A stretch of DNA of 64,000 nucleotides, from the NCBI GenBank assembly GCA_020631735.1, contig CM036209.1, positions 166,469-230,468 of the forward strand, read 5' to 3'. Shown here piece after piece: positions 32,361 to 45,546 of this stretch; the first letter of the stretch is position 1; the number at the start of each line of letters is the position of its first letter. The notes beneath the pieces were generated by a model. The model ran no database searches. It was given only the letters and a program-made list of their open reading frames with translations, and was not told the DNA's origin. The stretch is from Saccharum officinarum. Its lineage: Eukaryota; Streptophyta; Magnoliopsida; Poales; Poaceae. The position numbers and the translations under genes were made by a program.

Positions 32361-35300
32361 TTGGTTAGTCAGTATCCTATAGCCTCAGAGAATGTTTGTC
32401 ATCTATGATCTCACCCTTTTGAAGGTTGTACTCAAGCCATTTTGGTAGAGAACTGCTTTTCAAAACCGTGTGGATATAGAGTCATTTCAACGAGTATACT
32501 TCTGAAGACTTTGGTTTGATGTAAAGTTTATACGGACTATGTTGTGTTCACTAAAGAGTCAGATCCTTGTGAGTGGTTCACTCATGGACCAAATGATCTC
32601 CGTACACTGAGAGTGCAGTACGTGCTATCTTGGATTCCTCCCAAAGTAACAATGTTTCATGGAAGTCAATGAAGGAAATTCTTCAGATAGATTTTACCAT
32701 AAAGAGTAAGTATCAGAAAGTGCCTTTGACCAAATTGTTCGCCGATGTTGAAGCTTTATAGCTGAATGCTATAGCAGATGTTGGGAACTAGATAACATGT
32801 CTCTCTTAGTTAAAAGATCTTCCATTCCGAATCTCGGGACACGATTCTTTTAAGGGGGGAGGGCTGTAACACCCCAGGTGTTGATCACCAATTAGGCAGT
32901 GGGTTTAAGCTCAAACACGACAAATTAAGTGGAGATGACAATGTCAAGGTCAACCTATGGAGATGAGCCTAACCTAAAGTGGAGTTGCATCATTGCTTTA
33001 CATATAGGTCCCTTTTCAAAGATATATGTTTGGATGGTGTTATTGCCATATCTTCATGTGTCTCACCTTGGTACCTATCTATATTGATCCCTGGAAAAGT
33101 TTCATAAAGTTTGGAATCAAAAAGTCACATGAAATGATAAATTAGATGCTTGTTTGGATTATAACTAAAACCTGCCTTACATCCTATGGGAACTAGTGTT
33201 GAGCAACATACAAATGCAATATGTGCAACACATCTTGGACACATGTGGAACACCCTAGTGGAACATGTGTAGCATGTATCTTGAAACAAGCACTACAATT
33301 ATAGTGACTGCTATGTTTCAGTGCATGTGAGGCCTACACTTTTGTGCAACCTATGCATGGTGTGTATGTTTGGCCTCTACAACACCTTAACTACACTTAG
33401 GACACTTAATGGAACAATGTTCATGATGATCATTTTGACTAAATGTGCTTCTAAGTGATGGTTGACCATGTATGGACCCTAGGACCCTTTCATTTGACCA
33501 TTTCAAAAGTCTGACCTAGAAGCTTTGCATGACTGTGCACCCTTTTACAAAGTTCTAGAGAATTTTATAAGGAACAAACTTTGTTTAAGAGTCAAGTCAT
33601 GAAAATGGGTGGAAAGTGCTCAAAGAGGCCCACAAGTCAGATTGAGGGCTGTTTCCAGCACTTAGCATATTCTAAGTCCCTAATCGGCAACATCAAGTCA
33701 ACATGTTCACGACATTTTATCTTCCAATTTCATATAGTGGCTCAATTAGGTTCCTTAATATGAGTTGGAGTACTGTTCATGGGGAACACAATGAATCAAG
33801 TGTCATCACATTTGGAGTATATTTGGATCTCCAAAATCAGTTGCTAAAACAACATGTCTGCAACTTTGTCGCTCCAATGACTTTGAGATTGGCATGTCGC
33901 GTTCTCCAAAAATTGTTAAGTAACTTGAGTAGGTCCAAATGTAAAAGTTGGAGCTTACATGATGGGGAAGAACATACAAGAAGATGGCACCAGTTGCATT
34001 TCATGTTGACCCTCAATTTAGATATTTTCTCATTGCTATTATTTCGTGGACAGTACAAACTTTGGAGCCAATTACCTCCTAATCCAGGGCCCTAATGCCT
34101 ATGGTCCCTTAATCAAAGTCGTAGAGCATTAGCAACATAACAAATTTTGTATTGGGCCCATGTCCAAATTTAGCCCAGAAATGGCCCAAAACCGATGCCC
34201 ACCATGCCCACTTTGGCACCCGCCACGTATTCGAGGAAATGCCTAAAGGGTGAACACGCGCCCTGGGACGTGGCCGACATGCGCCTTGCTTGCTGCCGCG
34301 TGTGCGCCACGCGCCGTGGCTGTCCTAGTGCCGCTGCCTGCTACCCATCGAGAAGAGAAGCAACCGCCTGCACGCCTGAGTCCCTCCCTTACCTCACCCA
34401 CTGCCTCTCACCCTCGGTGCATGCACAGCGCACGGACGGGCGTCCGCCATGGACGAGCGAGCAAAGCTCGTGTCCGCACCAACGTTCTCGCTGATGGCTC
34501 GGTCGTAGGCCAAGTAGAGCTCGCCACCGTGCCCGCCTTGCCTCCCTTCCTCTCTCGCGTAGGCTCGTCGCGGCCAATTTCCACCGGTGGTCGCCGCCGC
34601 CGGCACGTCCATGCCGGCACTGCCGCCCTCATGTGGCCAAGCCACCTTGGGTCGCTTTGAGCTGAGCCATTCAGTCTCATGGACGCGTGTGGACTCACCG
34701 GCGCTCGTGCTGCCCTTCCCCTCGGCCCGTCGCTGCCGGTGCTCGCCTACCACCGATGGCCGCGGCCGCAGCCGCCTGCATCTAGGGCCAAGAGGCCATG
34801 GACCACCTCACGCCGAGTCGCGGCCACCTTTGGATGCGCCTCGATGCCGTGAACCTCACCGGCCGCTTCCTCGCCACCGGTGCCGCCCTATGCCGGCCGG
34901 CCGAGCCGGACCACCACCTCCCCGCTCGGCGTCGAGATGAAGAAGACGACTGATGCCTCCCTCTCTCTCAGTATCTCTCTGGGTGACTGACGTGCGGGCT
35001 CGGCTGAACCAGGGGTCCCACGTGTCGGTTATGAATGGCAGGGATGGGGTAAGCGTTCGTGTGCGCCTAGCGATTTCAACAGGGTTTGAGTAATTCCGAT
35101 TTTGAATTTCAGATTTCTTGTAAATCTTCAAATATTCATATCTAATGCTAGGAGACTCCAAAAATAGTAAAAGTGGACTTTTTGGAAACCTTGAGAAGAA
35201 ATCTATGTAATAGAGTCATAAAATGTTACAGGTTGGTAGATGTTTTCTGATGTCCTTATTTAAGTTTTAAAAGTGCTATAAAAATGCCTCTAAACTTGAC

Positions 35301-37600
35301 CAGAGCAAGATCTGGAGTTTTAGATATCCAAAAATAGTGATTCTTATTTTGTTAATTTTGTAATGACATGTACTTTCTAGGAAAAATATTAAACACCCTA
35401 GTTGTTCACTGTTTTCTTAAGGTTTTGATTGGACCTTGATAAATAAGGGAATCTATATTATTTTGCTTGTCATTTTATATCTTGAGTTGTGATGCTCCAA
35501 ATGATGTGAAATTTTGATGGTAGGTTTTTCATGATATGGAGGTACTGTAGTATAAATTTCATGGTCATTGCTTATTGTATGATCTAATTATTGATTTAAC
35601 TTGTTTAAGGCTTGATAAATAGCTTATAAATAATATATAAATGATAAAATGGAAAATGTTGTTCCATTATATTAGTATGAGGATGCTCTATCATTTTGAT
35701 CCAAACTATGGCCATGTGTTCATAGAAAATATTGAGTTTTAGGTTTAACTTGCTCTCACATAATTTATTGCTATGGCCATTTGTTTTTTTCTTAGAGATT
35801 GATATACATGTCCAAATGGTTTCAAATTTGGACAGTAGACTTTTGGGAGCATGTATAGGCCACTATAATTTCTGTAGAATTTATTGTGCACTTTTGTAGG
35901 TGGTCATAATTCCACCTAATTATCTAAATAAATTAAGAAAATGTATTAAAAGAATTTATTTAGTAATTGACACTATGTTTTCTGGTGTTCATTAGTCATG
36001 TATGAAATGTTGGTAAAGTTGGTTTTATTCAATTATATGTTTGCAACATAAGTAAATAATTATTTCTTGCAAATGAGGTTTCATTATAAGCCTCCTACCT
36101 TCAAAGCAATTAATTCTATATATGTTATAAGTATTGTTGCATTAAGTGGTAGGAGTTGGTTGAAAACCTTGCTGCATTATATCATTCCTTGTCCAGATAT
36201 ATGAATCCTTGAATCCTACATAGACTAGGATCGAATAGATGCTTAGCCCTGCTTTAAGCGGTAGAAGTCAGGTGATTTCCTGTCACCTGCGAGATATAGG
36301 GATATTCATATATGGCACGGTTGGCTATATTTGCTATCGTGGAAAGGAATCATGTGTTAATAAAATAAAATGAGATCGGGCGGGATGACGATAGTGAAGC
36401 AACAAGACATGGAGGTCTTGGGTGTGAATCTATCCCCGTTTGAGTCGTTTAAGGACCGATTCGCTGTACGTCCTTAAGTCATGTTGAACGCAGTCTAACA
36501 CTTAGTTGGCCGGATAAGTCGTTCCGACCGCGAAGCCGAGTAATGTGATTCAGGCCGGGAATCGAATGGTAGGTTGCTTCTTGGAGGAGAGAAAGGATGT
36601 GCTTGGGGACATTGGCGTGAGACAAGGGGGGGTTAGAGTCCCTATCACCTGGCAGAGTGTCGCCCTTGGGGTCGCGACATCATTCGGACCCGCGATTCCT
36701 GAATCATATGAAAAGGTGGCCTGTGCGACCCTGGCAGGGGTCTGCACGGTGAGTGTTAGAAATACCCCTCCAGCTGGATAGGAATTCGATTCGAATCGCC
36801 GTCGCTCCCGGTTAGTGAGCACTTGACTTGAGCAGCGGCAATGTAGATTCCATTAAATTGAACGGATGGTTAATTGGATCACGATGGAAAGGTTGCCTCA
36901 ATTTATACCTGCTATGGTTAATATTGTTTGTTCCTAATAAAGTGAGTGCTCTAGTACAGGTGCTAATATAGATGATAGGTTAATGATGATTAACTTGATG
37001 CTTAAGCATTAATGATTACTTATCTGTATTAAGCTTTTATGCAAAATATTGTCAAGCCAGCCCACTTTATATCAGCCTTGCATGATCCTTGGTGTCACTT
37101 TATTTCTGGTTTCTGACGGGTAAGTCTAGCTGAGTACTTTGTCGTACTCAGGGTTTTATCCCCACTTGTTGCAGGTTGTGATGTATCATGGCGACTGCAA
37201 GAGTTGGTTGGCTCCTGCTGTAGAGGCGGAGTGTGATCACGGGTGTGATCCGTCTAAGTTATCTTCTCTCTACTGCTTTTGTTGGAAGTCGACCTTGGTA
37301 CTGGCATGTATTTGAAATAAGATAAATGTTAGTTTCAAATTACTTTGCTTCCACTACTTTTCAAACTAAGTTGTAATAACTATGTTAAACTCTGATGTAT
37401 ATTGAATTACTTGTGAAATGGTTGTAACATGTGACTTGTTATGTTGAATCACTACGATCTTGGCTTTTATGTTGGTTGGTTTGAAATCCCTCGTGATTTC
37501 ATTGGACTACCGGAGTTATATGGGCTCAAGTGCGAGAATTTGATCACTCCGGTGATTGTTTTTGTACTTGTTCTCTTATAATTTGGATAGTTCTGTTACA
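32361..37600 (+). mobile_element. GYP-Z1: 3' end of a long-LTR gypsy element
   Basis: A degenerate internal tail (32361-32864) ends in a polypurine tract AAGGGGGGAGGG next to a 4.7-kb LTR. The same LTR family recurs inverted at 51747-56928. No domain is readable in the tail. A chromovirus (Tekay/Del-like) identity is a guess from the LTR start TGTAACACCCCAGG and its length. The 5' LTR is not in the window. Confidence 0.75.
32865..37600 (+). repeat. 3' LTR of GYP-Z1 (4736 bp)
   Basis: Starts TGTAACACC after the polypurine tract and ends CTGTTACA at 37600. It contains a GC-rich block at 34180-34950 whose open frames are compositional, and AT-rich flanks. The right end matches the inverted solo copy (left end near 51747). 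Confidence 0.85.
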
Positions 37601-38678
37601 AAAAGCAACACTTTGGTATGAATACAATGCGTTCTTCCAAGTGCAAGTTTTCATCTTTATCATATAGCAATGCATATGAACTAGAGCATAGTCTTGATCA
37701 TGTTATAATCATGATATACGAACTAGTCTATAGTTTGTATGCTATGATCTTGACTTGTTCATCATCATTCTTCAATGTTCATATGATTTGTATGGGTAGA
37801 AGTAGGGTTAGGTTGGGGTGGCGGTTCGTTGTTCCTTCAGGTTTGCCTATATCCTTTACCTGTCGATCTGTAGGATTGGTGTCCTGGGGGTATAGGTAGT
37901 TTCTTTGTACACGGTCGTGGTGCTCAGGTACACGAGAACCTACGGATATGATGGTATCCCACGGTTGAGGGGTAGGCGGCAAGTGGTGATAGCCCTGTCC
38001 GTCCCTTGTAATCCCCCACGTTCAGATATTGTGTAGGAGTCTTAAAGTCTCTCGCGCTTGCTGTTAGACTAGTGCTCGAAGACCTCCCCGTCCATCTTGA
38101 ATTTAGCTCTAACTCTAGTCATATAACTTGTATGATTATCAACTATTCTTTGCACGGCTATATTAGAACATGCCGGCTCCACGTAGGAACATTCTTTTAT
38201 TCTTTATTTTCCTTTTATCCTTGAGGTTAACCCAGATGTGTGTCCACTATCCTCGAAATACCATTTTTACCCCTATCATAAGCTATGTCCATCCTACAAC
38301 TATATAATCATGTTTATACCAATGCTAGATGCATACAACTTGCCCTCCTTTGGGAAAATATAAATAACGATACATTGGAATACTCCTAGGTGAAATGCTA
38401 CAATGATAGTTCTGTACGCTTGTGGATATTTAGTTTGTAAACATATTAGGGCTATCATGATTGGTGTTTCTATGTACCATTACCCAGAGACTATAATTTC
38501 CAACATGCATATGTGCCAGTGCTGAGGGATTACACTCATGAGTAGTGACGGTTAGGAACGCCAACTAGGCATTTCTATGTGTCATTACCTTGCAACTGTA
38601 AACCCTCATCAATGCACTGGCGCTGATGTTAGGGAACTACATTCTTGAGTAGTGATGTTTAGGAAAGCCAGTCAGGCA
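37601..38678 (+). repeat. 5'-truncated LTR of TAT-E
   Basis: The passage 37960-38030 (AGCCCTGTCCGTCCCTTG, TAATCCCCCACG) matches the TAT-X LTR (reverse complement near 50790-50850). It ends with a short tandem repeat and then TTTCTGGCG, where the primer-binding site begins. Confidence 0.6.
38467..38678 (+). repeat. Tandem repeat, 105-107 bp, two copies
   Basis: Units start TTTCTATGTACCATTACC (38467) and TTTCTATGTGTCATTACC (38572), each ending in a GCCARNYAGGCA phrase. A third start, TTTCTGGCGAATTACCGG at 38679, merges into the primer-binding site. Confidence 0.7.
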
Positions 38679-38682
38679 TTTC

Positions 38683-38700
38683 TGGCGAATTACCGGTGAT
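38683..38700 (+). other. Degenerate primer-binding site of TAT-E
   Basis: TGGCGAATTACCGGTGAT aligns with the tRNA-Asp-type TGGCGCCGTTGCCGGGGA used by Tat/Athila elements, with several mismatches. Confidence 0.45.
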
Positions 38701-38842
38701 GGACTTAAAACCTCCTCACTTGGTGATTGCATTAAGAAGTGTCAATATTAACATAATGTCTAAGGTAACATATGAATATTTATTTGGTAACGAACCTTGT
38801 TCCCTACATATATGCAACTGCAGATGGCAGACCAATCAATCT

Positions 38843-39321
38843 GATTTCTAGATGAAATAGCTAAAGATGTCATTGTAAGAATACATGATCAATATGCACC
38901 TGCCGACTTCATGGTTCTGGACATGGGAGAAGAAGAAGATGATACACCCATCATCCTTGGAAGGCCGTTCCTCAACACCACAAACGCGATCATCTACGTC
39001 GGATCTGGACAAGTCCACTTCCAATTCCCTGGAGAAAAGGTACGCTGCTATTTCAATAGCTATACCACTTATGAGCAGCCAAAGAAGACCCACTCCAGGA
39101 GGAGATGTCGATCATCCCAACACCAAAAGAATCAACTTCCAAAGAATGGTTGGGAAGAAGATGACAAACCTGTGAAGGATGAGCCTACTCTGCCAAAATC
39201 AAGTCCACAGACCAGGCAAGTGTGGAAGGAAAGGGTGGTGTCATCATCAGAGTCACCATCACTAGAGGTGCAACCATCAAGGTCTCCATCCTCGGGACCG
39301 ACAGATGCACCAAAGGAATAA
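38843..39321 (+). pseudogene. Retroviral-type protease C-terminus of TAT-E
   Basis: The frame contains ADFMVLDMGEEEDDTPIILG, then RPFLNTTNAIIYVG. The ILGRPFL motif is the conserved C-terminal signature of gypsy aspartic proteases of the Tat/Athila type. A TGA at about 38840 closes the frame upstream and the catalytic DTG segment is not seen, so the enzyme is truncated. The rest is Ser/Pro/Lys-rich linker ending at 39321, and no RT follows. Confidence 0.75.
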
Positions 39322-41587
39322 ACAAGATAGGAGAGAAGTCCTATTCGAAGGACTTAAAATCCAAACCCTCGCCGAGAGTAACATCGATAGTTATCCATAT
39401 TTACTTTTTCGCATTGCATGAATTCTTTTCACTTTAGCATATTTACTTTTCTACAATAGCATTGCATTAATAAAAGAAGATAAAAAGTTTCATGACTACA
39501 TTTTATCATTGCATTATAAATCCTAAGTCCCATGTGAATAGATCTACGGTGTAAATACCAAGGGAATATTCACTATGGTGGCACAAAAATAAAAAAATCA
39601 TGCATACATCTAGTTATATTGCATACTGTAGAAAATCAAACAAAATATATTAGGTAAACATCCTGCTAAAATTCTGCCAATACAAAAATATTTCTAAACT
39701 GCAAGAACAACTAATCTTTGGACAGCTGACCGCCAACCCTTTATCCTAATCCATTCCACGAGTTTTGGTATTCTTGTTAGTATTTTACAGGATGATGCAT
39801 AAAGATCAAGAGCAAGTTCACCCGGTCATCTTCATCTCGCTCCACTTTAGGATGAGGGAGACATCCATTGGCAAATCTACTCTAAGAAGGATCACTCAAC
39901 TTCAATATTTGACCACAACAACATCCAGCTTGAGGGAAAAGCATAACTTGTGTATCTAGCTAAGTATTTCTTTCCATTTGCTATTTTTAAGTTTGCTATA
40001 TAGTTGCTAGAAATAATAATAAAATAAAATAAATGCATAACAAACTAAAAACAAATAAGACTTATCTTTGTGTCAGTTATATATATTAGTAACGTGTGAT
40101 CTAAAAAAAAGAAACAAAATAAAAAGTGTGTGTCTAGTTTGATTTTGATTTAAGAGCTAAATAAATAAAAAGGATTCTGAAGGATAATCTCTTAACATGG
40201 AAATGATGAATAGTTACTTTGCTGTAATTCCTTTCAAGTACCCAGTTTTTAGCCTTGAATTCTTCTAAGTTTTGGATACGATTGTTTTGATATAAGAATT
40301 TACTTTGAACTTGAAACTCGTGGGTAGCATATGCTTGATCTAAGTCTAGGTAATTGACGGATATGATATGAGAAGGTCTGAGCTACTGTTTATCTTGTTT
40401 CAAGTGATACTAAAGTTCTGAAGATTTCTTTTGAAAAACATAAAAATTCTACATGATGAGCTCCAGTATGACAAAGCTTCAATTCCTACCAAAGCCATAT
40501 ATGTTATTTAGAATAGGAAAACTTCCACATATATGCTGCTTGTTTTGCATTGAGTTAGTCAAGCCTTGTTGACCCTTATGAGAGGTTTGTCATGCTCTTA
40601 AAATCAAGATCACGTACACACCACCCACATGCACTATTCCTACACTAGGGGTAGGTGCAAAAACATGCCATTCCATCTAGATCCACCCAAAAATGTTTTA
40701 CTCCTACACTGGGGGTGAACACCAAAAACATGCTTGATAGGATATCCACCAAATAAATGCTCCAAGTTCTCATTGCTATCTCTCAAAAGTTTTGTTGCAA
40801 AGAAGAAGCATTCAACTATGCAAAAGTTATTCATAAAAAAAGAAGAAAAAAGAGTTGAAAAAATGGACAAGTGTCTAAGATATTAAAAACAATGGGTACT
40901 CAGATGCCCACCTAAAAAAAGAGAGATGAATAAGATAGCCCATGTTTTCTTGCAAAAATATTTCCAAGTTTTCAAAGAGAGATATGTTTTCAAGGAGCAT
41001 AGTAGAATTAGGTTAGCCACCATATATATACAATCCACCACATATATCTACACACATGCACATCTTGATTTGATTGTATGACTCAACCCTCTTTGGATCC
41101 AAGGTTTGACATTACAATATATGTACTACAAGTATGCTCTTTCATGCTTTTTCCACTTCTATGAGCTCCACATAAGCCTTCGTTGTAGGAAGAGAAAGGC
41201 ATAACATCATTATTGCCTTGGTGAGGATCCACAAATACCATATATATTAAGAGACTTGAGAGTGTCATACAATGGAAGCTCTGACTTTTATTTTAAAAAT
41301 CTATAAAAACTCTAGAACAATGGTTGAGCAAAGAACTTGAGACATAGTGCTTGACTTGATCATTTTATCTTTCAATTGCTCAAGACCCAAGTGAAGGCTA
41401 AGAAGCCCCATGGTTGAAGGTAATATGGGTAAGTTTAAAAGTCAGATCGGTTTATTCTAATCCGTAGGAGAATTCTTGTTTGAATGCATGTGTACTTTTG
41501 AGGAGTGAAAGCATCGACGCAACTCCTGATCCATTTACTGAGTTTAGCTTTGCTAAGGGACTAGCAAAGGTTAAGCTTGGGGGAGTT
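39322..41587 (+). other. Non-coding interior and polypurine tract of TAT-E
   Basis: AT-rich, no domain readable. The stretch 40610-40720 (CTACACTAGGGG, CCACCCAAAAATG, CTACACTGGGGG phrases) is homologous, inverted, to 57740-57840 in TAT-X. It ends with AAGCTTGGGGGAGTT at 41573-41587. Confidence 0.65.
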
Positions 41588-43141
41588 TGTTGATGGTAGT
41601 TAATAACCATTATAAATCGTCAATATAACATGTATAAGGGCATAAATATGATCACCAACAAAGGTCTAGGGGTTTAAACTAACAAATTCTATGAGTTTTG
41701 GTGAATCTATATTTTCTGTAGGGTTTATCTAGAAAACCGTCAAGGTAGACCTAGATGTTAGAGTTAATCATGCTTATCCATAGTGAAAACAACCCTAGAA
41801 GGTTCCAGAAGACTCGAGAGGACACCACACCGAAGCAGAGTGTGAGGCACCGCCAAGTGGGGCCGGCCAGCCCCACCTGCTGGCCGGTTGGCCCCTGGGA
41901 CCCACCTGTCAGCCCCCGTTGCTATGTCAGTTCTCCACTGCCTCCTAGATTGCATCTACGCTATTTATTCAAGTCACTTTGATCTGAGGGCTCAGGATTG
42001 AAGCTCCAGCCTATATATATCAGCCCCTGCCACCCCCTAGAGGCATTGAAGTCATTTGAGAAGATAGAAACCCTAATCATCCTCAGAGCTCCATCATATT
42101 CTAGGGCATAGCTAGTTAGGCTAGGTGTAGAGGGAGGCAAGCAGGTATCGCTTGGATTCCTGATCTTGTCAAGAGCGTGGTTTGGTATAATCTTTGTACC
42201 CCTCTCTCTTTTGTATCTCTCATTACTTTTATATGTTTGCTACAATTGTTATGACATTATTATTCATATCATTTATGTTCCTAATTATCACGTTCATCGT
42301 CCACTTTGATTATATGCTTAGTATAGTTGGATTATCAACATATTCATGCATAAGTTCATATAGCGCTCACTCTGGTGTACATGGGGTGAGTGGTCGACAT
42401 TGTGTAAGCATGGTGCTTATACGTTGTTTACCTGTGGATACACCCTATATTCCAGGTCATGTGGTAGATCATGGATGTGACACTTCCGTTGAGTCCTTTG
42501 TAGTTCAGTCCCCGAATATAGGACAAGTAGGATCTAGTTATGAAGGAAGACAAGATCTGTTCTTAATATTCCTTAGTAATATCCGTTATGTGTAGATATG
42601 AAGTTGATCTTAGCCATGATTACTAAGTGTAATTGGACTAATCAATGTATGCTTTGACTTGTAATTAAGAATGATTTAGGAATTATTCCTCTAATATTCT
42701 ACTTAACCATTCTAATGCCATAGAAATAAGTAATCTCAGTGATCAATGATTAGTTATTATGCACCATTCATATATACATTTACCACTTGACTTACCCCTA
42801 TTGTGAGTAGAATATTAGTTATGGTTTACTTCTCCATCAATAGCATAAGTTATCAATACATATCCCTGTTAGACCTTCCCTGTGGTAAAAATATAAATAA
42901 TGATACCTAAAATACTCCCAGATAAAGTGCTACATGGTATATTATCTGTGTGCTTGTAGATCCCTTTTCTTTCATATATATATTCTTCCTAGTCACATAA
43001 AATAATAAAGAACTACATAGTATCATTCTAGTAGTAATACTAGGTTGTACCAACAAGCATCTCTGGCATCATCACTAGGGATGACAACCTAGTAAAGTAA
43101 TGTTAAGAGATGTAGACTTATATTAGGTGACTAATACAACA
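41588..43141 (+). repeat. LTR Y1 (1554 bp)
   Basis: Starts TGTTGATGGTAG after a polypurine tract and ends ATACAACA. Same family and size as the inverted LTR 43965-45514. TATATATA at about 42012-42019 is a plausible TATA box. AGCGA follows it, but a left duplication cannot be located. Confidence 0.75.
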
Positions 43142-43164
43142 AGCGACAAGTTAATAAATACCAA

Positions 43165-43878
43165 TAATAAGTGTTTCAGCTTTTCCAAGGGTGAGTGACA
43201 TGAATGCTCCTCCAGTAGTTGCATCATGTTGTTCATGAGATTTCTGAATTAATCCATGGTAGAAGCCTTGCATGAGCATCCAATCTTCCATTCCATGATG
43301 AGGACAATTTGAAATGTATTCTTGGAAATGTTCCCATACCTCTGGAATGGTTTCTCCTTTCAGCTCTTAGAAGTTGGAAATCTTCCTCGTAAGGCATTGG
43401 TCTTGCCTATGGGAAAAAACTTTGCTCGGAAGGCCTTCGAACATTTTGCCCATGTATTGATGTCTTCTTTGTTGGTGTAGAACCACTACTTTGCCCTTCC
43501 CACTAGTGAAAATGGAAACAGGCATAGTAGTATGATATCTTGAGCGACGTCCTTGATGACAATTGTGTCGCTAATCTTCAGAAAATTTTGAAGATGAGCA
43601 CTAGCATCTTCATGTGCCTTTCCACTGAATTGGGTAGCTTGCACCATGTTGATGAGGCTTGGCTTGAGTTCAAACTCAAGGTTGTTGGTTTTGAGTGTTG
43701 GTCCAGTACGAATGTTCTCGGTGCTTGGAGCAGAGAATTCACACAGAGTCTTTTTAGCCATCACTTCAGAAACTGGTGTTGAGCTTTCCTCTTGATTGGT
43801 TTGATTGTGATTGATAGAATTTGTTGATGAATCAAAACCAATCCTGCAATACCCTATATAAGATATGAACAAAGACAA
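43165..43878 (-). pseudogene. gag: gag of TAT-D (Tat/Athila type)
   Basis: Contains FELKPSLINMVQATQFSGKA, then HLQNFLKISDTIVIKDV and LFPFSLVGRAK, the hallmark passage of plant Tat/Athila Gag. An in-frame TAG at 43486-43488 falls before WFY, where Gln is expected. Further on, PHHGMEDWMLMQGFYHG and GGAFMSLTLGKAETLI are readable after a frame change. It is truncated at about 43165. Confidence 0.8.
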
Positions 43879-43964
43879 ACAAGGGTAAGCCTGCTAAAGC
43901 AGAGTTGCTAGTTATGATTTCATCAATAAGTATTTATTTGATCAATTCTCTTAGCCTTGTGCCC

Positions 43965-45514
43965 TGTTGACACCTCTAATGCCACCTAAGCTAGGTTGTC
44001 ATCCCCAGCATGACACTAAAGGTGCTAGTACTAAAATATGCAAATGCTCCTCTGAAATAAATATGAAATACGCAAGCGCACAGATAATATTGATGTAGCA
44101 TTTTAACCGGGAGTAATCCAGGTATCGTTATTTATATTTTTACCACTGGGAAGGGATGCTAAGGATAATGAGCAATGAGCATCACTGCATGTGCTAATGG
44201 AGAGCATAACCATGTCTTTATCTATCTTCTCATATAGGGTAAGTGTCAAAAGATAAATAATATATGAATAATAATAAAGGATAACTGGTAAGCACATTGC
44301 CACATATAATGATAAACATCTTAATAGATTACTCTAGATATATATAGCACTAGCATGGATTAGGACAAACTATAAGGATAAATCCTAAGTTATTCTAACT
44401 ATAAAGTCAAAGCATACGATGATTAGTGCAATTACACTTGGCAATCATGGCAAGAAAAGGTTATATCTACGCATAGTGATATTACTAAGGAAGATATAGA
44501 ACATAGCTGTCACTTCCCTGTAATAGTTGTGCTCTGCCTGCCCTATACTCGGGAGGTGGACTACAAAGGACTCAATAGGATTGTCACTCCCGTGATCTAC
44601 CACACGATCCGGAATATAGGGTGCAATCACAGGTAAATACGGTATAGGCACCACGCCTACACAATGTTTACCACTCACCCATGATATCAATAAGCAAGCG
44701 CTATATGATCCTATACTTAAATATAATTCTGATCGAACTATGCCAAGCATATAATCAAAGTAGACTAAGAACAATATAATTGAGAACATAATCAAATAGA
44801 GCAAAGTCATATCCAATATGATAGAATAGACTAAAGTCATATTCATACAAATGATGAACTAGATGAATAATATAAGAACAAATACAAAAGTAGGAGAGAA
44901 TTACCAAGTATTCTCTTGACAGATCCGGAAATCAAGCAATGCTTGGCTCCTTCTAGTTCTAATCCTATGTAGCTATGCTAAACTAGAGATCTAATTGAGA
45001 TGGTGGCTCTAGGGCTTCTTTGAATGGAATGAGATGAATGAATTGAATAATGAATTAGGGTTTCTCCTAGGGCTAGGGGCCTTGCTTATATAGCCCTCTA
45101 GGAAGCACCACAACCCTTGGATCAAACCGACCTTGATGAACGATTATTATAGATCCTCAAAGGCGGTGGAGGCATGATCCACGAGGTTGGCCCTGATTGG
45201 CCATCTGGATGGGGCGGGCGCCCAGGCCTAGGAGCGGCCGCCCCTGTTGCCTGGCCTGTGGGCCCTCCCCTCCGGGGGAAGATCTTCTCGAGTCTTCTAG
45301 AGTATTCTTTTTTATAGTATGGTCTGTTTCTCTCTATGTAAATCTGACATGTGGACCTTCTTTGGTTATTTCCTGATAACCCCCTACAGAAATAGATATT
45401 CACCAAAACTAGTGGAATTCTATCAGTGTAACCCCTATATCTAGATAGTATTTATATTTAGATCATTTCTCATGCTATGTTGACGGTTAAAATGATACTT
45501 ATCTACCGTCAACA
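43965..45514 (-). repeat. Solo LTR of the Y family (1550 bp)
   Basis: TGTTGAC...GTCAACA ends and a perfect 5-bp duplication TGCCC at 43960-43964 and 45515-45519. It sits between the primer-binding site and gag of TAT-D. TATATAAG on the minus strand at 45085-45092 is a plausible TATA box. There is no internal sequence, so it is a product of LTR-LTR recombination. Confidence 0.9.
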
Positions 45515-45520
45515 TGCCCC

Positions 45521-45538
45521 TCCCCGGCAACGGCGCTA
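45521..45538 (-). other. Primer-binding site of TAT-D
   Basis: TAGCGCCGTTGCCGGGGA on the minus strand, the tRNA-Asp type of Tat/Athila elements with one base changed, eight bases from the LTR end at 45547. Confidence 0.8.
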
Positions 45539-45546
45539 GAAATGCT

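Larger units (their letters stand above)
37601..43141 (+). mobile_element. TAT-E: composite Tat/Athila-like gypsy element
   Basis: In order: an LTR fragment truncated on its left by GYP-Z1, a degenerate primer-binding site (38683-38700), a protease remnant, a long non-coding interior, a polypurine tract (41573-41587) and a 1.55-kb LTR (Y1). No RT or integrase is recognisable. The left LTR fragment resembles the TAT-X LTR while Y1 resembles the solo LTR at 43965, so the two ends may come from different elements. Confidence 0.65.

Noticed and set aside
34195..34940. GC-rich frames in the GYP-Z1 LTR
   Set aside because: Several frames are open on both strands at once and the related solo LTR does not preserve them.
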